The notes: generated by a model from the letters alone, not told the origin. A stretch of 64,000 nucleotides of DNA from Microbacterium lacticum (GCF_006716815.1 NZ_VFPS01000001.1:992001-1056000); one strand, 5' to 3'. Shown: positions 43,783 through 52,517, counted from the stretch's first letter. Program-made: numbers and translations.

Positions 43783-44987
43783 GCGGTCGTCCTCCTGCTT
43801 CGCGGCACGGTACTCCAGATCAGATCGGCCTCGGACGGCGGCGCCGACCCCCCGGGGTGCCGGTGGGAGAGGTAGACCGCGACGACGTTGATGAAGGCCG
43901 CGATCGGCACCGCGAACAGGGCGCCGGGGATGCCCGCGATCATCGCGCCGCCGGCGACGACGAGCACGACGGCGAGCGGATGCACCTTGACGGCCGATCC
44001 CATGAGGAGCGGCTGCAGCACGTGGCCCTCGAGCTGCTGCACGCCGAGCACGACGATGATCATCCAGAACGCGATCCAGGGGCCGTTGTAGACGAGCGCG
44101 AGGAACACCGCGAGCGTGCCGGTGACGATCGCGCCTACGAAGGGCACGAAGGCGCCGAGGAGGACGAGCACCCCGATGGGGATCGCGAGCGGCACGCCGA
44201 GGAGGAAGGCGCCGAGCCCGATGCCGATCGCATCGATCGTGGCGACCAGCAGCTGCGTGCGCGCGTAGGTGACGACCGTCGCCCAGCCCGCGCGGCCGGC
44301 GCCGTCGACGTCCGCGCGCGCGCGGCGGGGGAACAGGCGCACCACCCAGCGCCAGATGCCGGCGCCGTCGGCGAGGATGCAGAGCAGGATGAACAGCGAC
44401 AGCACGGCGCCGGTCGCGACGTGCCCGACGGTCGATCCGATCGCGAGCGCGCCGGACCAGAGGAGCTCCGCCTGCTGCTGCAGGAAGGTCCATGCCTGCG
44501 AGAGCATGCTGTCGATCTGGGCTTCGGTGAGGTGCAGGGGGCCCTCGACGAGGTACTGCCGCAGCTGCTGCACCGACTCGAGGGTGCGGGCGCGCACGGA
44601 GCCCCACTCGCGGCTGATCTGCCAGACGGCGAGCCACAGCAGGCCGCCGATCACGGCGAAGGTGCCGATCACCGACACGACGATCGCGAGCCACCGCGGC
44701 ACCCGGTGGCGCAGCAGCCAGGTGAATCCGGGCCAGATCAGCGCCGCCACGAGGATCGCGACGAGGAGCGGCACGACCAGCAGCTTCAGCTGGATGACGA
44801 TCCAGATGAGGATGCCTGCCGCCACCGCGATCACGACGAACCGCCACGCGTAGGCGGTGGTGACCTTGAGGCCGTGGGGCAGCCCCGCGGAGATCTCCGT
44901 CGTCACGGTCCGCTCGGGGTTCCGCAGGGATTCCAGCAACGACGGCCGGGGCTTGCGCTCCCCGCCGGTCTCATCCGCGCCGCTCAT
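43779..44987 (-). CDS. AI-2E transporter family permease
   Basis: 402 aa, about eight membrane helices in the AI-2E/PerM arrangement; the signature region is GVPLAIPIGVLVLLGAFVPF and VGAIVTGTLAVF, then LEGHVLQPLLMGSAVKVHPL. Family members export diverse substrates or move Na+/H+; an autoinducer role should not be assumed. The -10 TAGACT lies six bases before the ATG. It is the first gene of an operon with ilvA. Confidence 0.88.
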   Translation of the reverse strand: MSGADETGGERKPRPSLLESLRNPERTVTTEISAGLPHGLKVTTAYAWRFVVIAVAAGILIWIVIQLKLLVVPLLVAILVAALIWPGFTWLLRHRVPRWLAIVVSVIGTFAVIGGLLWLAVWQISREWGSVRARTLESVQQLRQYLVEGPLHLTEAQIDSMLSQAWTFLQQQAELLWSGALAIGSTVGHVATGAVLSLFILLCILADGAGIWRWVVRLFPRRARADVDGAGRAGWATVVTYARTQLLVATIDAIGIGLGAFLLGVPLAIPIGVLVLLGAFVPFVGAIVTGTLAVFLALVYNGPWIAFWMIIVVLGVQQLEGHVLQPLLMGSAVKVHPLAVVLVVAGGAMIAGIPGALFAVPIAAFINVVAVYLSHRHPGGSAPPSEADLIWSTVPRSRRTTA

Positions 44988-44993
44988 CCGCTC

Positions 44994-44999
44994 AGTCTA
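44994..44999 (-). promoter_or_regulatory. -10 element of the AI-2E permease-ilvA operon (leaderless)
   Basis: TAGACT on the minus strand, six bases before the ATG at 44987. Confidence 0.65.
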
Positions 45000-45054
45000 G
45001 GACTCGGAATATGCCGGCTCCGTCACGCGAAACCGCTCGACGCGCACTGCCGGG

Positions 45055-45627
45055 TCAGAACTGGATGCGCGGGGGTTCGGCGATCGCCGCTCCCCCGGTG
45101 ACCTCGAAGAACTCGCGCTCGTGGAAGCCGAGGTTTCGCGCGAACAGGTTGTTCGGGAACACCTTGATCTTGGTGTTCAGTTCACGGACGCCTCCGTTGT
45201 AGAACCGGCGCGAGGCCTGGATCTTGTCCTCGGTGTCGACGATCTGGCTCTGCAGCTGCAGGAAGTTCTGGCTCGCCTGCAGCTGCGGGTAGGCCTCGGC
45301 GACGGCGAACAGCGACTTGAGCGCCTGCTGCATGTGGCCCTCGGCGACCCCCGCCTCGGCGGGCGTCTGGGCGCCGATCGTCTCGGCACGGGCGCGCGTG
45401 ACGTTCTCGAACACGGCCTTCTCGTGCGCGGCGTAGCCCTTCACCGTCTCGATGAGGTTCGGCAACAGGTCGGCGCGGCGCTTCAACTGCACCGTGATGT
45501 CGCTCCACGCCTCGTCGACGCGGACGTTCAGCGCCACGAGCGAGTTGTAGGTCGCCCACAGGTAGATCCCGACGATCACGACCAGCGCGACCACGATCAG
45601 AACCAGGATCAGCCACGCCATGTCCAT
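45055..45627 (-). CDS. lemA: LemA family protein
   Basis: 190 aa. One N-terminal membrane helix (WLILVLIVVALVVIVGIYLW) followed by a helical bundle with YNSLVALNVRVDEAWSDITV, QLKRRADLLPNLIETVKGYA and RRFYNGGVRELNTKI, all typical of LemA. Function unclear; LemA proteins often accompany TPM-domain or M48 peptidase genes, neither of which is adjacent here. GGGGAG precedes the ATG. Confidence 0.93.
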   Translation of the reverse strand: MDMAWLILVLIVVALVVIVGIYLWATYNSLVALNVRVDEAWSDITVQLKRRADLLPNLIETVKGYAAHEKAVFENVTRARAETIGAQTPAEAGVAEGHMQQALKSLFAVAEAYPQLQASQNFLQLQSQIVDTEDKIQASRRFYNGGVRELNTKIKVFPNNLFARNLGFHEREFFEVTGGAAIAEPPRIQF

Positions 45628-45705
45628 AGGACTCCCCTCGATGCTGTGATCATCCTATCCGCGCGCGCCGGGGCATCCGTGTGCCTCCCGCGCACTTCTC
45701 AGCGG

Positions 45706-46735
45706 TTACCCACCGAGCACGCGGTCGAGGTACGTGTTGCGGAACGCGCGGTGCGGATCGAGGCGGTCGCGGAGGGCGGTGAAGTCGTCGAAGCGCGGAT
45801 ACCGGGCGCGCAGCGCCGTGGCATCCAGGGTGTGCATCTTGCCCCAGTGCGGGCGCCCGCCGTGCGCGAGCATGACCTCTTCGACGGCGGCGAAGTAGGC
45901 GGTCGGGTCGACCTTCCAGTACCGGTGCACGGCGAGGTAGCCGGTCGCGCGACCCGTCGCGGTTGAGAGCCAGAGGTCGTCGGCGGCGGCGACGCGCACC
46001 TCGATCGGGAATTCGACGTGCCAGCCGTTCTCGTCGATCACGCGCTGCACCCCGCGGAAGGCGGATGCCAGGTTCTCGAGCGGCACGGCGTATTCCATCT
46101 CGCGGAAGCGCACGCCACGGCTCGTGGCGAACACGCGGTGCGACGCGTCGGAGAACGTGCGGTCGCCCCAGACCCGCGCCGACAGGCGGTTGATGCCCGG
46201 CACGAGACCCGGCGCCGCGCGCCCGGCGCTGCACACCGACTGATGCACGACGTTTCCAACGAGCACGTCGTCGACGAGGCGCGAGGTGGCGGTGAGGGGC
46301 CGCGTCGCGGTGCCGGCGGGCAGGCGCGTGTTGGTCTTGGTGAGCGCGGTGGCCGTGTGCGGGAACCAGTAGAACTCGAAGTGGTCGACGGCATCGGCAC
46401 GCGTCTCGAGATCGTCGACGACGGCGTCGAGCGGCTCGGGGCGCTCGACCGCCTCGAGCACGAAGGCAGGGACGCACTGGATCGTGATGTCGACGAGGAT
46501 GCCGAGGGCGCCGAGCCCGAGCGCGACGGCGGGGAGCATTTCGGCGTTCTCGGTCTCGGAGACCGTCAGCAGGTCGCCGTCGGCCGTGACGAGGGTCGCG
46601 GCGACGACCTGGCTGGCGATGCCGCCGAAGCGCGCCCCGGTGCCGTGCGTGCCGGTCGAGATCGCGCCGGACAGCGACTGCCGGTCGATGTCGCCGAGGT
46701 TCGTCATCGCGAGGCCGTACGCCCGCAGGCCCGCA
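45706..46735 (-). pseudogene. D-arabinono-1,4-lactone oxidase family protein lacking its N-terminal FAD-binding part
   Basis: Homology starts abruptly at LRAYGLAMTNLGDIDRQSLS (about 46729) and continues through SGAISTGTHGTGARFGG and an intact C-terminal ALO domain ending LDPHRAFRNTYLDRVLGG. Full-length relatives are about 430 aa; roughly the first 90-95 residues, including the start of the FAD-binding fold, are absent. The first ATG within the homology is at 46707 (334 aa). Upstream lies the S4 gene, so the missing part is not nearby in another frame. The break coincides with three tandem GCCCGCAG units. A shortened but expressed protein cannot be excluded. Confidence 0.75.
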
Positions 46736-46744
46736 GGCCCGCAG
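46721..46744. repeat. Three tandem copies of GCCCGCAG at the truncation point
   Basis: Exact 8-bp unit three times, directly upstream of the lactone-oxidase remnant and 10 bases before the end of the S4 gene. Possible scar of the deletion. Confidence 0.7.
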
Positions 46745-46753
46745 AGCAGTCGC

Positions 46754-46981
46754 TCAGGCGCAGACGCGCGCGAGTCGGTTCTCGTAGCCGACCACGTCAC
46801 CGACCTGCAGCTGGCGCCCGCGCCGGCGATCGACCTCGCCGTTGACGGTAACGAGCCCGTCGATGATCGCCTCTTTGACGTCGCCGCCCGAGTCGAGAAG
46901 ACTCGCGAACTTCATGAACTGACCGAGCCGGATGCCATCGCCGCCGATCGACACGTCTTCGATCGCAGCCTCATTCGCCAT
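46754..46981 (-). CDS. S4-domain RNA-binding protein (YbcJ type)
   Basis: 75 aa. Whole protein is one S4 domain: IRLGQFMKFASLLDSGGDVK, AIIDGLVTVNGEVDRRRGRQ, LQVGDVVGYENR. Small S4 proteins of this type bind structured RNA, likely on ribosomes. The -10 TACCCT is six bases before the ATG (leaderless). Located between recQ and the lactone-oxidase remnant. Confidence 0.9.
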   Translation of the reverse strand: MANEAAIEDVSIGGDGIRLGQFMKFASLLDSGGDVKEAIIDGLVTVNGEVDRRRGRQLQVGDVVGYENRLARVCA

Positions 46982-46987
46982 ATCGGA

Positions 46988-46993
46988 AGGGTA
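46988..46993 (-). promoter_or_regulatory. -10 element of the S4-domain gene (leaderless)
   Basis: TACCCT on the minus strand, six bases before the ATG at 46981. Confidence 0.6.
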
Positions 46994-47017
46994 ACCGACC
47001 GACCGGGCGCCGCCGCG

Positions 47018-49135
47018 TCAGCCGCGCAGGGCGAGCGCGAACGGGAGCACCGCGGTCGCGCCGGCACGGCGGAGCTCGCGTGCGGCGGCGGTGATCGTCC
47101 AACGGCTGTCGACGAGGTCGTCGACGAGGAGGACCGGACCGGGCGGCACGTCGAGGTGCGCCGCGCTGACCCGCTCCCACACCCCCGCCAGCCGGAAGGC
47201 GCTGTTGCCGCCCGGACCGTTCGTCGAGCCGCCGTCGACGAGGTCGAGCGTGCCGACGAGCGGCAGCCGACCGACGTCGGCGAGATGGCGGGCGAGCGAG
47301 TCGACGAGCATCGGGCGGGAGCGCGACGGCATCGCGACCACCGCGACGGGGCGCTCCTCCCACCCCCAGTCGGCGAGCACGCGGACGCAGGCGGCGAGCA
47401 CGTTCGGGGCCGCGGCCGCGTCGGACGCTCCCGCCGCGAACACGCCGCGCAGCACCCCGCCCCAGCCGAGGTCGGTGAGGCGCGCGAGCGCGCGACCCTC
47501 GGTGTACTGCTCGTCGGCGGCGATGCGACCGCGCACCGGCACGCCGAGGCGGTCGGCGCCCGTCGGCCACTGCCGGCGCGGTTCGATCGGCACCCCGACG
47601 CGATCGAGCGCCGAGACCGCGATCTGCGTGGCATCCTCGGTCACCCCGGCGGGATACCACGCCCCCGCGCAGGTGTCGCAGCGTCCGCACGGCACGGCGG
47701 TGTCGTCGTCGAGGGTGCGCTGGAGGAACTCCATGCGGCAGGCATCCGTCTGCTCGTAGTCGAGCATGTGCTGCTGCTCGGCGACGCGCTCGGCCGCGAT
47801 GCGCGCGTAGCGGTGCTCGTCGTACATCCAGGGCTCGCCGGTCGCGCGCCAGCCGCCTTGCACGCGGTCGACCGCACCGTCGACGTCGAGCACCTTCAGC
47901 AGCAGCTCGAGCGGCGTGCGGCGGATGTCGACGACCGCCTCGAGGGCGGCGGTGGACATCGGCGACGGGGCGGCCGAGAGCGCGGCGAGCACGCGATCGG
48001 CGCGGGCGCGGTCGGGCATCGAGGCGGTGGCGAAGTAGTGCCAGATCTCACGGTCCTCGTCGCCCGGCAGCAGGAGCACGTCGGCAGACGCGGTGGCGCG
48101 CCCCGCGCGACCGACCTGCTGGTAGTAGGCCACCGGGGACGACGGTGCGCCGAGGTGCACGACGAAGCCGAGGTCGGGTTTGTCGAAGCCCATGCCGAGC
48201 GCGCTCGTGGCGACGAGGGCCTTGACGCGGTTGTCCTTCAGGAGCGCTTCGGACTCCTCGCGCTCGTCGGCGTCGGTCTGCCCCGTGTAGGCGCGCACGT
48301 CGTACCCGCGCTCACGGAGGAGGCGCGCGGTGTCGTTCGCGGCGGCGACGGTGAGGGTGTAGATGATGCCGGACCCGGCCAGGTCGCCGAGGTGGGTGAG
48401 CAGCCACGCGAGGCGGGCGTGGGCGGTGGGCAGCTTCAGCACGCCGAGGCGTAGCGAGCTGCGCGCGAGGGGTCCGCGGATGACGAGCACCTCGGCGCTC
48501 TCTCCCGCGGGCCCTTGCGCGTCGAGCTGCTCGGCGACGTCGGCGACGACGCGGCTGTTGGCGGTCGCCGTGGTGGCGAGCACCGGAACGCCATCGGGGA
48601 TGCGCGCGATGAGATCGCGGAGGCGCCGATAGTCCGGGCGGAAATCGTGGCCCCAATCGCTGATGCAGTGCGCTTCATCGACCACCAGCAGCCCGATGCG
48701 GGAGACGAGCTGCGGCAGCTGCTCGTCGCGGAAGGAGGGGTTGTTGAGGCGTTCGGGTGAGACGAGCAGCACGTCGACCTCGTCGCGGTCGAGGGCGTCG
48801 ATGACGTCCCGCCATTCGTGCGGGTTGGTGGAGTTGATCGCCACGGCGCGAACGCCGGCGCGCTCTGCCGCCGCGATCTGATCGCGCATGAGAGCCAGCA
48901 GCGGCGAGACGAGCACCGTCGGTCCGGCGCCTCGGCGACGCAACAGCAGTGTCGCGACGAAGTACACCGCCGACTTGCCCCACCCGGTGCGCTGCACGAC
49001 GAGCGCGCGCCTGTGATCGGCGACGAGGGCGTCGATCGCCTCGAACTGGCCGTCGTGGAAGCGGGCGTCGTCGCGCCCGACCAGCGTGCGCAGGACGTCG
49101 AGGGCATCGGATCGCGTCGAGGTCGTCGTGGCCAT
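47018..49135 (-). CDS. recQ: RecQ family DNA helicase with C-terminal phosphoribosyltransferase-like domain
   Basis: 705 aa. Helicase core: VVQRTGWGKSAVYFVATLLL (Walker A region), DEAH box in LLVVDEAHCISDWGHDFRPD, TATANSRVV, and motif VI QVGRAGRA. The zinc-binding cysteines are CRMEF and PCGRCDTC. From about residue 600 a phosphoribosyltransferase-like fold carries the PRPP-loop-like VLLVDDLVDSRWTITAAARE. RecQ-PRT fusions are known in actinobacteria, but the role of the PRT part is not. Start ATG 49135; CAGACT seven bases upstream resembles the local -10. Confidence 0.9.
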   Translation of the reverse strand: MATTTSTRSDALDVLRTLVGRDDARFHDGQFEAIDALVADHRRALVVQRTGWGKSAVYFVATLLLRRRGAGPTVLVSPLLALMRDQIAAAERAGVRAVAINSTNPHEWRDVIDALDRDEVDVLLVSPERLNNPSFRDEQLPQLVSRIGLLVVDEAHCISDWGHDFRPDYRRLRDLIARIPDGVPVLATTATANSRVVADVAEQLDAQGPAGESAEVLVIRGPLARSSLRLGVLKLPTAHARLAWLLTHLGDLAGSGIIYTLTVAAANDTARLLRERGYDVRAYTGQTDADEREESEALLKDNRVKALVATSALGMGFDKPDLGFVVHLGAPSSPVAYYQQVGRAGRATASADVLLLPGDEDREIWHYFATASMPDRARADRVLAALSAAPSPMSTAALEAVVDIRRTPLELLLKVLDVDGAVDRVQGGWRATGEPWMYDEHRYARIAAERVAEQQHMLDYEQTDACRMEFLQRTLDDDTAVPCGRCDTCAGAWYPAGVTEDATQIAVSALDRVGVPIEPRRQWPTGADRLGVPVRGRIAADEQYTEGRALARLTDLGWGGVLRGVFAAGASDAAAAPNVLAACVRVLADWGWEERPVAVVAMPSRSRPMLVDSLARHLADVGRLPLVGTLDLVDGGSTNGPGGNSAFRLAGVWERVSAAHLDVPPGPVLLVDDLVDSRWTITAAARELRRAGATAVLPFALALRG

Positions 49136-49174
49136 GGCATCCAGTCTGCTCTGCGCCACCGACATGGATGCCCC

Positions 49175-49370
49175 CGCGCGGGGAGCACTCACTGCGGGTC
49201 GAGGTACCAACCCCTCGGGCCGCCCGTATTCTTCAAGAAGTCGAGGAAGTGACGCTCGAGCCGATCGACGCGGTGTCCTTTCGCTACGAGGAGGAAGACC
49301 GTCGTGGGTGCACGATAAGCGCCGATCTACCCGGTCCGCGGCGGGACTGTTCCACCCAACGGAACGGACG
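49175..49370 (+). other. Intergenic region with a possible gene remnant
   Basis: One frame from about 49190 to 49330 reads RVEVPTPRAARILQEVEEV then TLEPIDAVSFRYEEED, which looks protein-like and uses more A/T-ending codons than the neighbours. It has no convincing start and its frame continues into the tRNA. I treat it as a possible fragment only. Confidence 0.25.
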
Positions 49371-49443
49371 TGCCCCCGCTGGGACTCGAACCCAGACTGA
49401 AGCGATTTTAAGTCGCCTGCCTCTGCCATTGGGCTACGGGGGC
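49371..49443 (-). tRNA. tRNA with UAA anticodon (Leu-like), short variable loop
   Basis: 73 nt, no encoded CCA. Acceptor stem GCCCCCG/CGGGGGC with discriminator A, a three-pair D stem (GCC/GGC), anticodon stem-loop GGCGA-CTTAAAA-TCGCT giving anticodon UAA, variable loop TCAGT of five bases, T arm CTGGGTTCGAGTCCCAG. UAA decodes UUA leucine, and the D and anticodon arms (GGCAGAGGCAGGCGACTTAA) resemble tRNA-Leu. However, bacterial tRNA-Leu has a long class II variable arm, absent here. The amino acid identity is therefore uncertain. Confidence 0.85.
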
Positions 49444-49530
49444 CCGCGTCCAGGCTAGTGCGCCGATGCGATGAGCCCCCATCCTGCGACAGGACGGGGG
49501 CTCATCGAACGCACGAGGATGGCGGGTCGG

Positions 49531-51117
49531 TCAGGCCTGCGACTTCGCCTTGGCCGGAGCCTTCTTCGCAGGCACCTTCTTCGCCGGAGCCTTCTTCGCG
49601 GGGGTCTCGGTCTCGACGGGAGCGGCGTCATCCGCCTTCTCGCCGGCGACGGGAGCGTTCTCGCCCACGACCGACTTCGGGTCGATCGCCGGCGACGCAG
49701 CAGCCGGCGCCGCGGCAACCGGCGCGGCAGGCGCCGCCTCGGGCGCGGCCGGACGCGGGCGCGCCGCGAACTCCTGGAAGACGTGGCGAGGGTTCTGCAC
49801 GGCCTCCAGCGACACGTTGTCGCGGTGCAGCCAGAAGTTGTGCCACCAGTCGCCGATCACGCGCCACTTGCGCTCCCACGACGGCATCGCCAGGCCGTGG
49901 TAGCCGCGGTGCGCGCACCAGGCGATAAAGCCCTTGAGCGCGATCTTGCCCGACTGGAACACACCGTTGTACAGCCCCAGACCCGCGACGGCGCCCAGGT
50001 TGTGGTGGATGTACTGGTGCGGCAGCTCGCCCCGCAGGTCGGCGACGATGTTCTTCGCGAGCAGCTTCGCCTGGCGGACGGCGTGCTGCGCGTTCGGCAC
50101 GCAGTACCCGCCGACGCCCTTACCGGTGAGGTCGGGAACGGCGGCGACGTCGCCCGCGGCCCAGGCATCCGCCACGGCCTCTTCTTCGGAACCGACCCGC
50201 AGGTCGGCGCGGGTGCGGATGCGGCCGCGCTCCTCGACGGGCAGGTCTCCCCCGCGCACGACGGTCGGGTTCGCCATGACGCCGGCGGTCCACACGATCA
50301 GGTCGGTCGGGATGACCTCGCCGGTCGAGAGCTCGACGTTGCCGTCGATGGCGCCGGTCACCTGCGTGTCGAGGTGCACGTTCGCGCCCCGCTTGGCGAG
50401 GTCCTTCAGCACCCACTCGCTCGTCTTCAGCGACACCTCGGGCATGATCCGGCTCATCGCCTCGATCAGGTGGAAGTGCGTGTCCTCGAAGCGCAGCTCC
50501 GGGTAGTCCTTCAGCAGCGAGGATGCCAGGGCGCGCATCTCGGCGAACACCTCGATGCCGGCGAAGCCGCCACCGACGACCACGACGGTCAGCAGTCGGT
50601 CGCGCTCGGGACCGGCGGGCAGGTTCGCCGCACGGTCGAAGTTCGACAGGATGCGGTCGCGGATCGCGACGGCCTCTTCGATCGTCTTCAGCCCGATGGC
50701 GTTGTCGGCGATGCCGGGGATCGGGAACGTGCGCGAGACGGCACCGGCGGTCACGACGATCTGGTCGTAGCTCTCCTGCCACGGCTCGCCGACCTGCGGC
50801 GTGATGGTCGCGGTGCGGTGGGCGTGGTCGATGCCCGTGACCTTCGCCGTGATCACGCGCGTCTTCTTCAGGTGGCGACGCAACCCCACGACCGCGTGGC
50901 GCGCCTCGATCTCACCGGCGGCGACCTCGGGAAGGAACGGCTGATACGTCATGTAGGGCAGCGGGTCGACGATCGTGACCTCTGCCTCGCCCTTGCGCAG
51001 GTGCTTCTCGAGCTTCCATGCGGTGTAGAAACCGGCGTAGCCACCGCCGACGACGAGGATCTTGGGAGCCGTGGCGCCGACCGTGCGATCGGCAGTGCTG
51101 GACGCTGTGTGAGTCAC
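49531..51117 (-). CDS. ndh: Type II NADH dehydrogenase with a basic C-terminal tail
   Basis: Non-proton-pumping NADH:quinone oxidoreductase, 528 aa. FAD fold ILVVGGGYAGFYTAWKLEK near 20-38, NAD fold VVVVGGGFAGIEVFAEM, GDVAAVPDLTGKGVGGY, and a membrane-associating C-terminal segment with GFIAWCAHRGYHG. The last ~85 residues are Ala/Pro-rich and end in Lys-rich PAKKAPAKKVPAKKAPAKAK, like histone H1 or mycobacterial HupB tails. The GTG overlaps the subtilase stop by 4 bases. Confidence 0.92.
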   Translation of the reverse strand: MTHTASSTADRTVGATAPKILVVGGGYAGFYTAWKLEKHLRKGEAEVTIVDPLPYMTYQPFLPEVAAGEIEARHAVVGLRRHLKKTRVITAKVTGIDHAHRTATITPQVGEPWQESYDQIVVTAGAVSRTFPIPGIADNAIGLKTIEEAVAIRDRILSNFDRAANLPAGPERDRLLTVVVVGGGFAGIEVFAEMRALASSLLKDYPELRFEDTHFHLIEAMSRIMPEVSLKTSEWVLKDLAKRGANVHLDTQVTGAIDGNVELSTGEVIPTDLIVWTAGVMANPTVVRGGDLPVEERGRIRTRADLRVGSEEEAVADAWAAGDVAAVPDLTGKGVGGYCVPNAQHAVRQAKLLAKNIVADLRGELPHQYIHHNLGAVAGLGLYNGVFQSGKIALKGFIAWCAHRGYHGLAMPSWERKWRVIGDWWHNFWLHRDNVSLEAVQNPRHVFQEFAARPRPAAPEAAPAAPVAAAPAAASPAIDPKSVVGENAPVAGEKADDAAPVETETPAKKAPAKKVPAKKAPAKAKSQA

Positions 51118-52517
51118 AGGTGGAAGTACTCCTTGGATGGGCGACTCGGAGTACGAGGTGCGCGCTCCGATCTGATGCGCCGGGCAGCAGCAGTGACACC
51201 GAGCGCCACCAGTATAGCCGCCAGGGTCCCGGCCATGAGCGGCACGGTGCCGTAGCGCAGGCTGTCGGCGTTCGGCAGCAGCGGCGAACGCACGTCGACG
51301 CGATCGGCCGCGGGCAGGTCGGGCACGCTCGCCGTCGCCGTCGGCTGCGGCGCCGGGGCGACGTCGGCGCGGCGGTACAGGCGCACCCATTCCGTGAGGG
51401 TCATGCCGAGCGGACTCGACGACACGGATGCCACGTTTGCCGTCACCGCCGCTGCGGCATCCACCAGTCCGTAGCCGTAACTCGGATCGGGCGTCCGCGT
51501 CGCACCCGCCGCGGGCTTCGCCGTGCGGATGATGCGGTTGATGACGTTGTCGGCGTCGAGCTCGGGGTGCGCGGAACGCACGAGCGCGGCGATCCCCGCG
51601 ACGATCGGCGCCGCACCGCTCGTGCCGTTCCAGACGACCAGCTGACCGTCGGCCGACACACCCAGCAGCTCCTCGCTGGGAGCCGAGATCCCGATGGTGA
51701 TGCCCTGCGTGGATGCCTCTTCGCTCGCCGCGCCGGCACGGTTGACTCCGCCCACGGTGAGCACGCCCGGGATCGTCGCCGGCGCTCCGACCTCGTCGGT
51801 GCCGCTCCCCTTGTTGCCCGCCGCGACGATGACCACGACATCGTGGTCGAACGCGTACTGGAAGGCGTCGTCCCACAGCGGATCCCAGGAGAGCGTGTTG
51901 GTGGTGAACGACAGGTTGATGATGTCGGCGTCGTGGTCGACCGCCCACCGCATCGCGTCGGCCACCTGCTGCACGAGCGGCACCGACGACGACTCTCCGA
52001 AGCCGATCGAGATCGACAGCAGCTGCGCCTCGGGCGCCACGCCGATCATGCCGGTTCCGGCGCCCGTGCCCCGGGACGCCGCGAGCGAGGCGACCCAGCT
52101 GCCGTGGTTCGCGTCGACCGCGCCGACCGGCATGCGCCCGTCGGACGCGCCGACGCCGGAGAAGTCGGCGCCGCCGGCGACGGCCCCGGCGAACTCGACC
52201 GGGGAGCGCCCGATGCCCGTGTCGATGATCGCGATCGTCGATCCCTTGCCGCGCGTCGTCTGCCACGCGGTGCGGATGCCGTACTCGTCGAGCCAGTACT
52301 CCGCGGCACGCGCAGGGTCTTCCGCGCCGGCGCCCACCCCCGGCGACGACACTCTGGGAGACGGGACCCCGGGTGACGGGACCGGCGCCGCAACGGGTGC
52401 GGTCGCACCCGGCGGCGCCTCGTCGACGGCCGGGGCGATGCTCGCACCGCCGAGCACGACCGTCATCGCGATCGCCGCGGCGCTGACCGCGACCCGCCCC
52501 GCTCGCCGGGCGTTCAC
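51114..52517 (-). CDS. Secreted, membrane-anchored S8 (subtilisin-like) serine protease
   Basis: 467 aa. Signal peptide or anchor (VAVSAAAIAMTVVLGGASIA), Pro-rich linker to about 65, then the subtilase domain with Asp99 (IAIIDTGIG), His138 (DANHGSWVASLAAS), oxyanion Asn in VIVAAGNKGSG and Ser300 (NGTSGAAPIVAG). A C-terminal helix (PLMAGTLAAILVALGVTAAA) and basic tail anchor it with the domain outside, as in mycosins. No ESX genes are near. Coupled upstream to DUF501 and downstream to ndh by 4-base overlaps. Confidence 0.9.
   Translation of the reverse strand: MNARRAGRVAVSAAAIAMTVVLGGASIAPAVDEAPPGATAPVAAPVPSPGVPSPRVSSPGVGAGAEDPARAAEYWLDEYGIRTAWQTTRGKGSTIAIIDTGIGRSPVEFAGAVAGGADFSGVGASDGRMPVGAVDANHGSWVASLAASRGTGAGTGMIGVAPEAQLLSISIGFGESSSVPLVQQVADAMRWAVDHDADIINLSFTTNTLSWDPLWDDAFQYAFDHDVVVIVAAGNKGSGTDEVGAPATIPGVLTVGGVNRAGAASEEASTQGITIGISAPSEELLGVSADGQLVVWNGTSGAAPIVAGIAALVRSAHPELDADNVINRIIRTAKPAAGATRTPDPSYGYGLVDAAAAVTANVASVSSSPLGMTLTEWVRLYRRADVAPAPQPTATASVPDLPAADRVDVRSPLLPNADSLRYGTVPLMAGTLAAILVALGVTAAARRIRSERAPRTPSRPSKEYFHL

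Noticed and set aside
43779..44987. Autoinducer-2 export and quorum sensing
   Set aside because: The family name is AI-2E, but no luxS or lsr-type gene is present and members have varied substrates.
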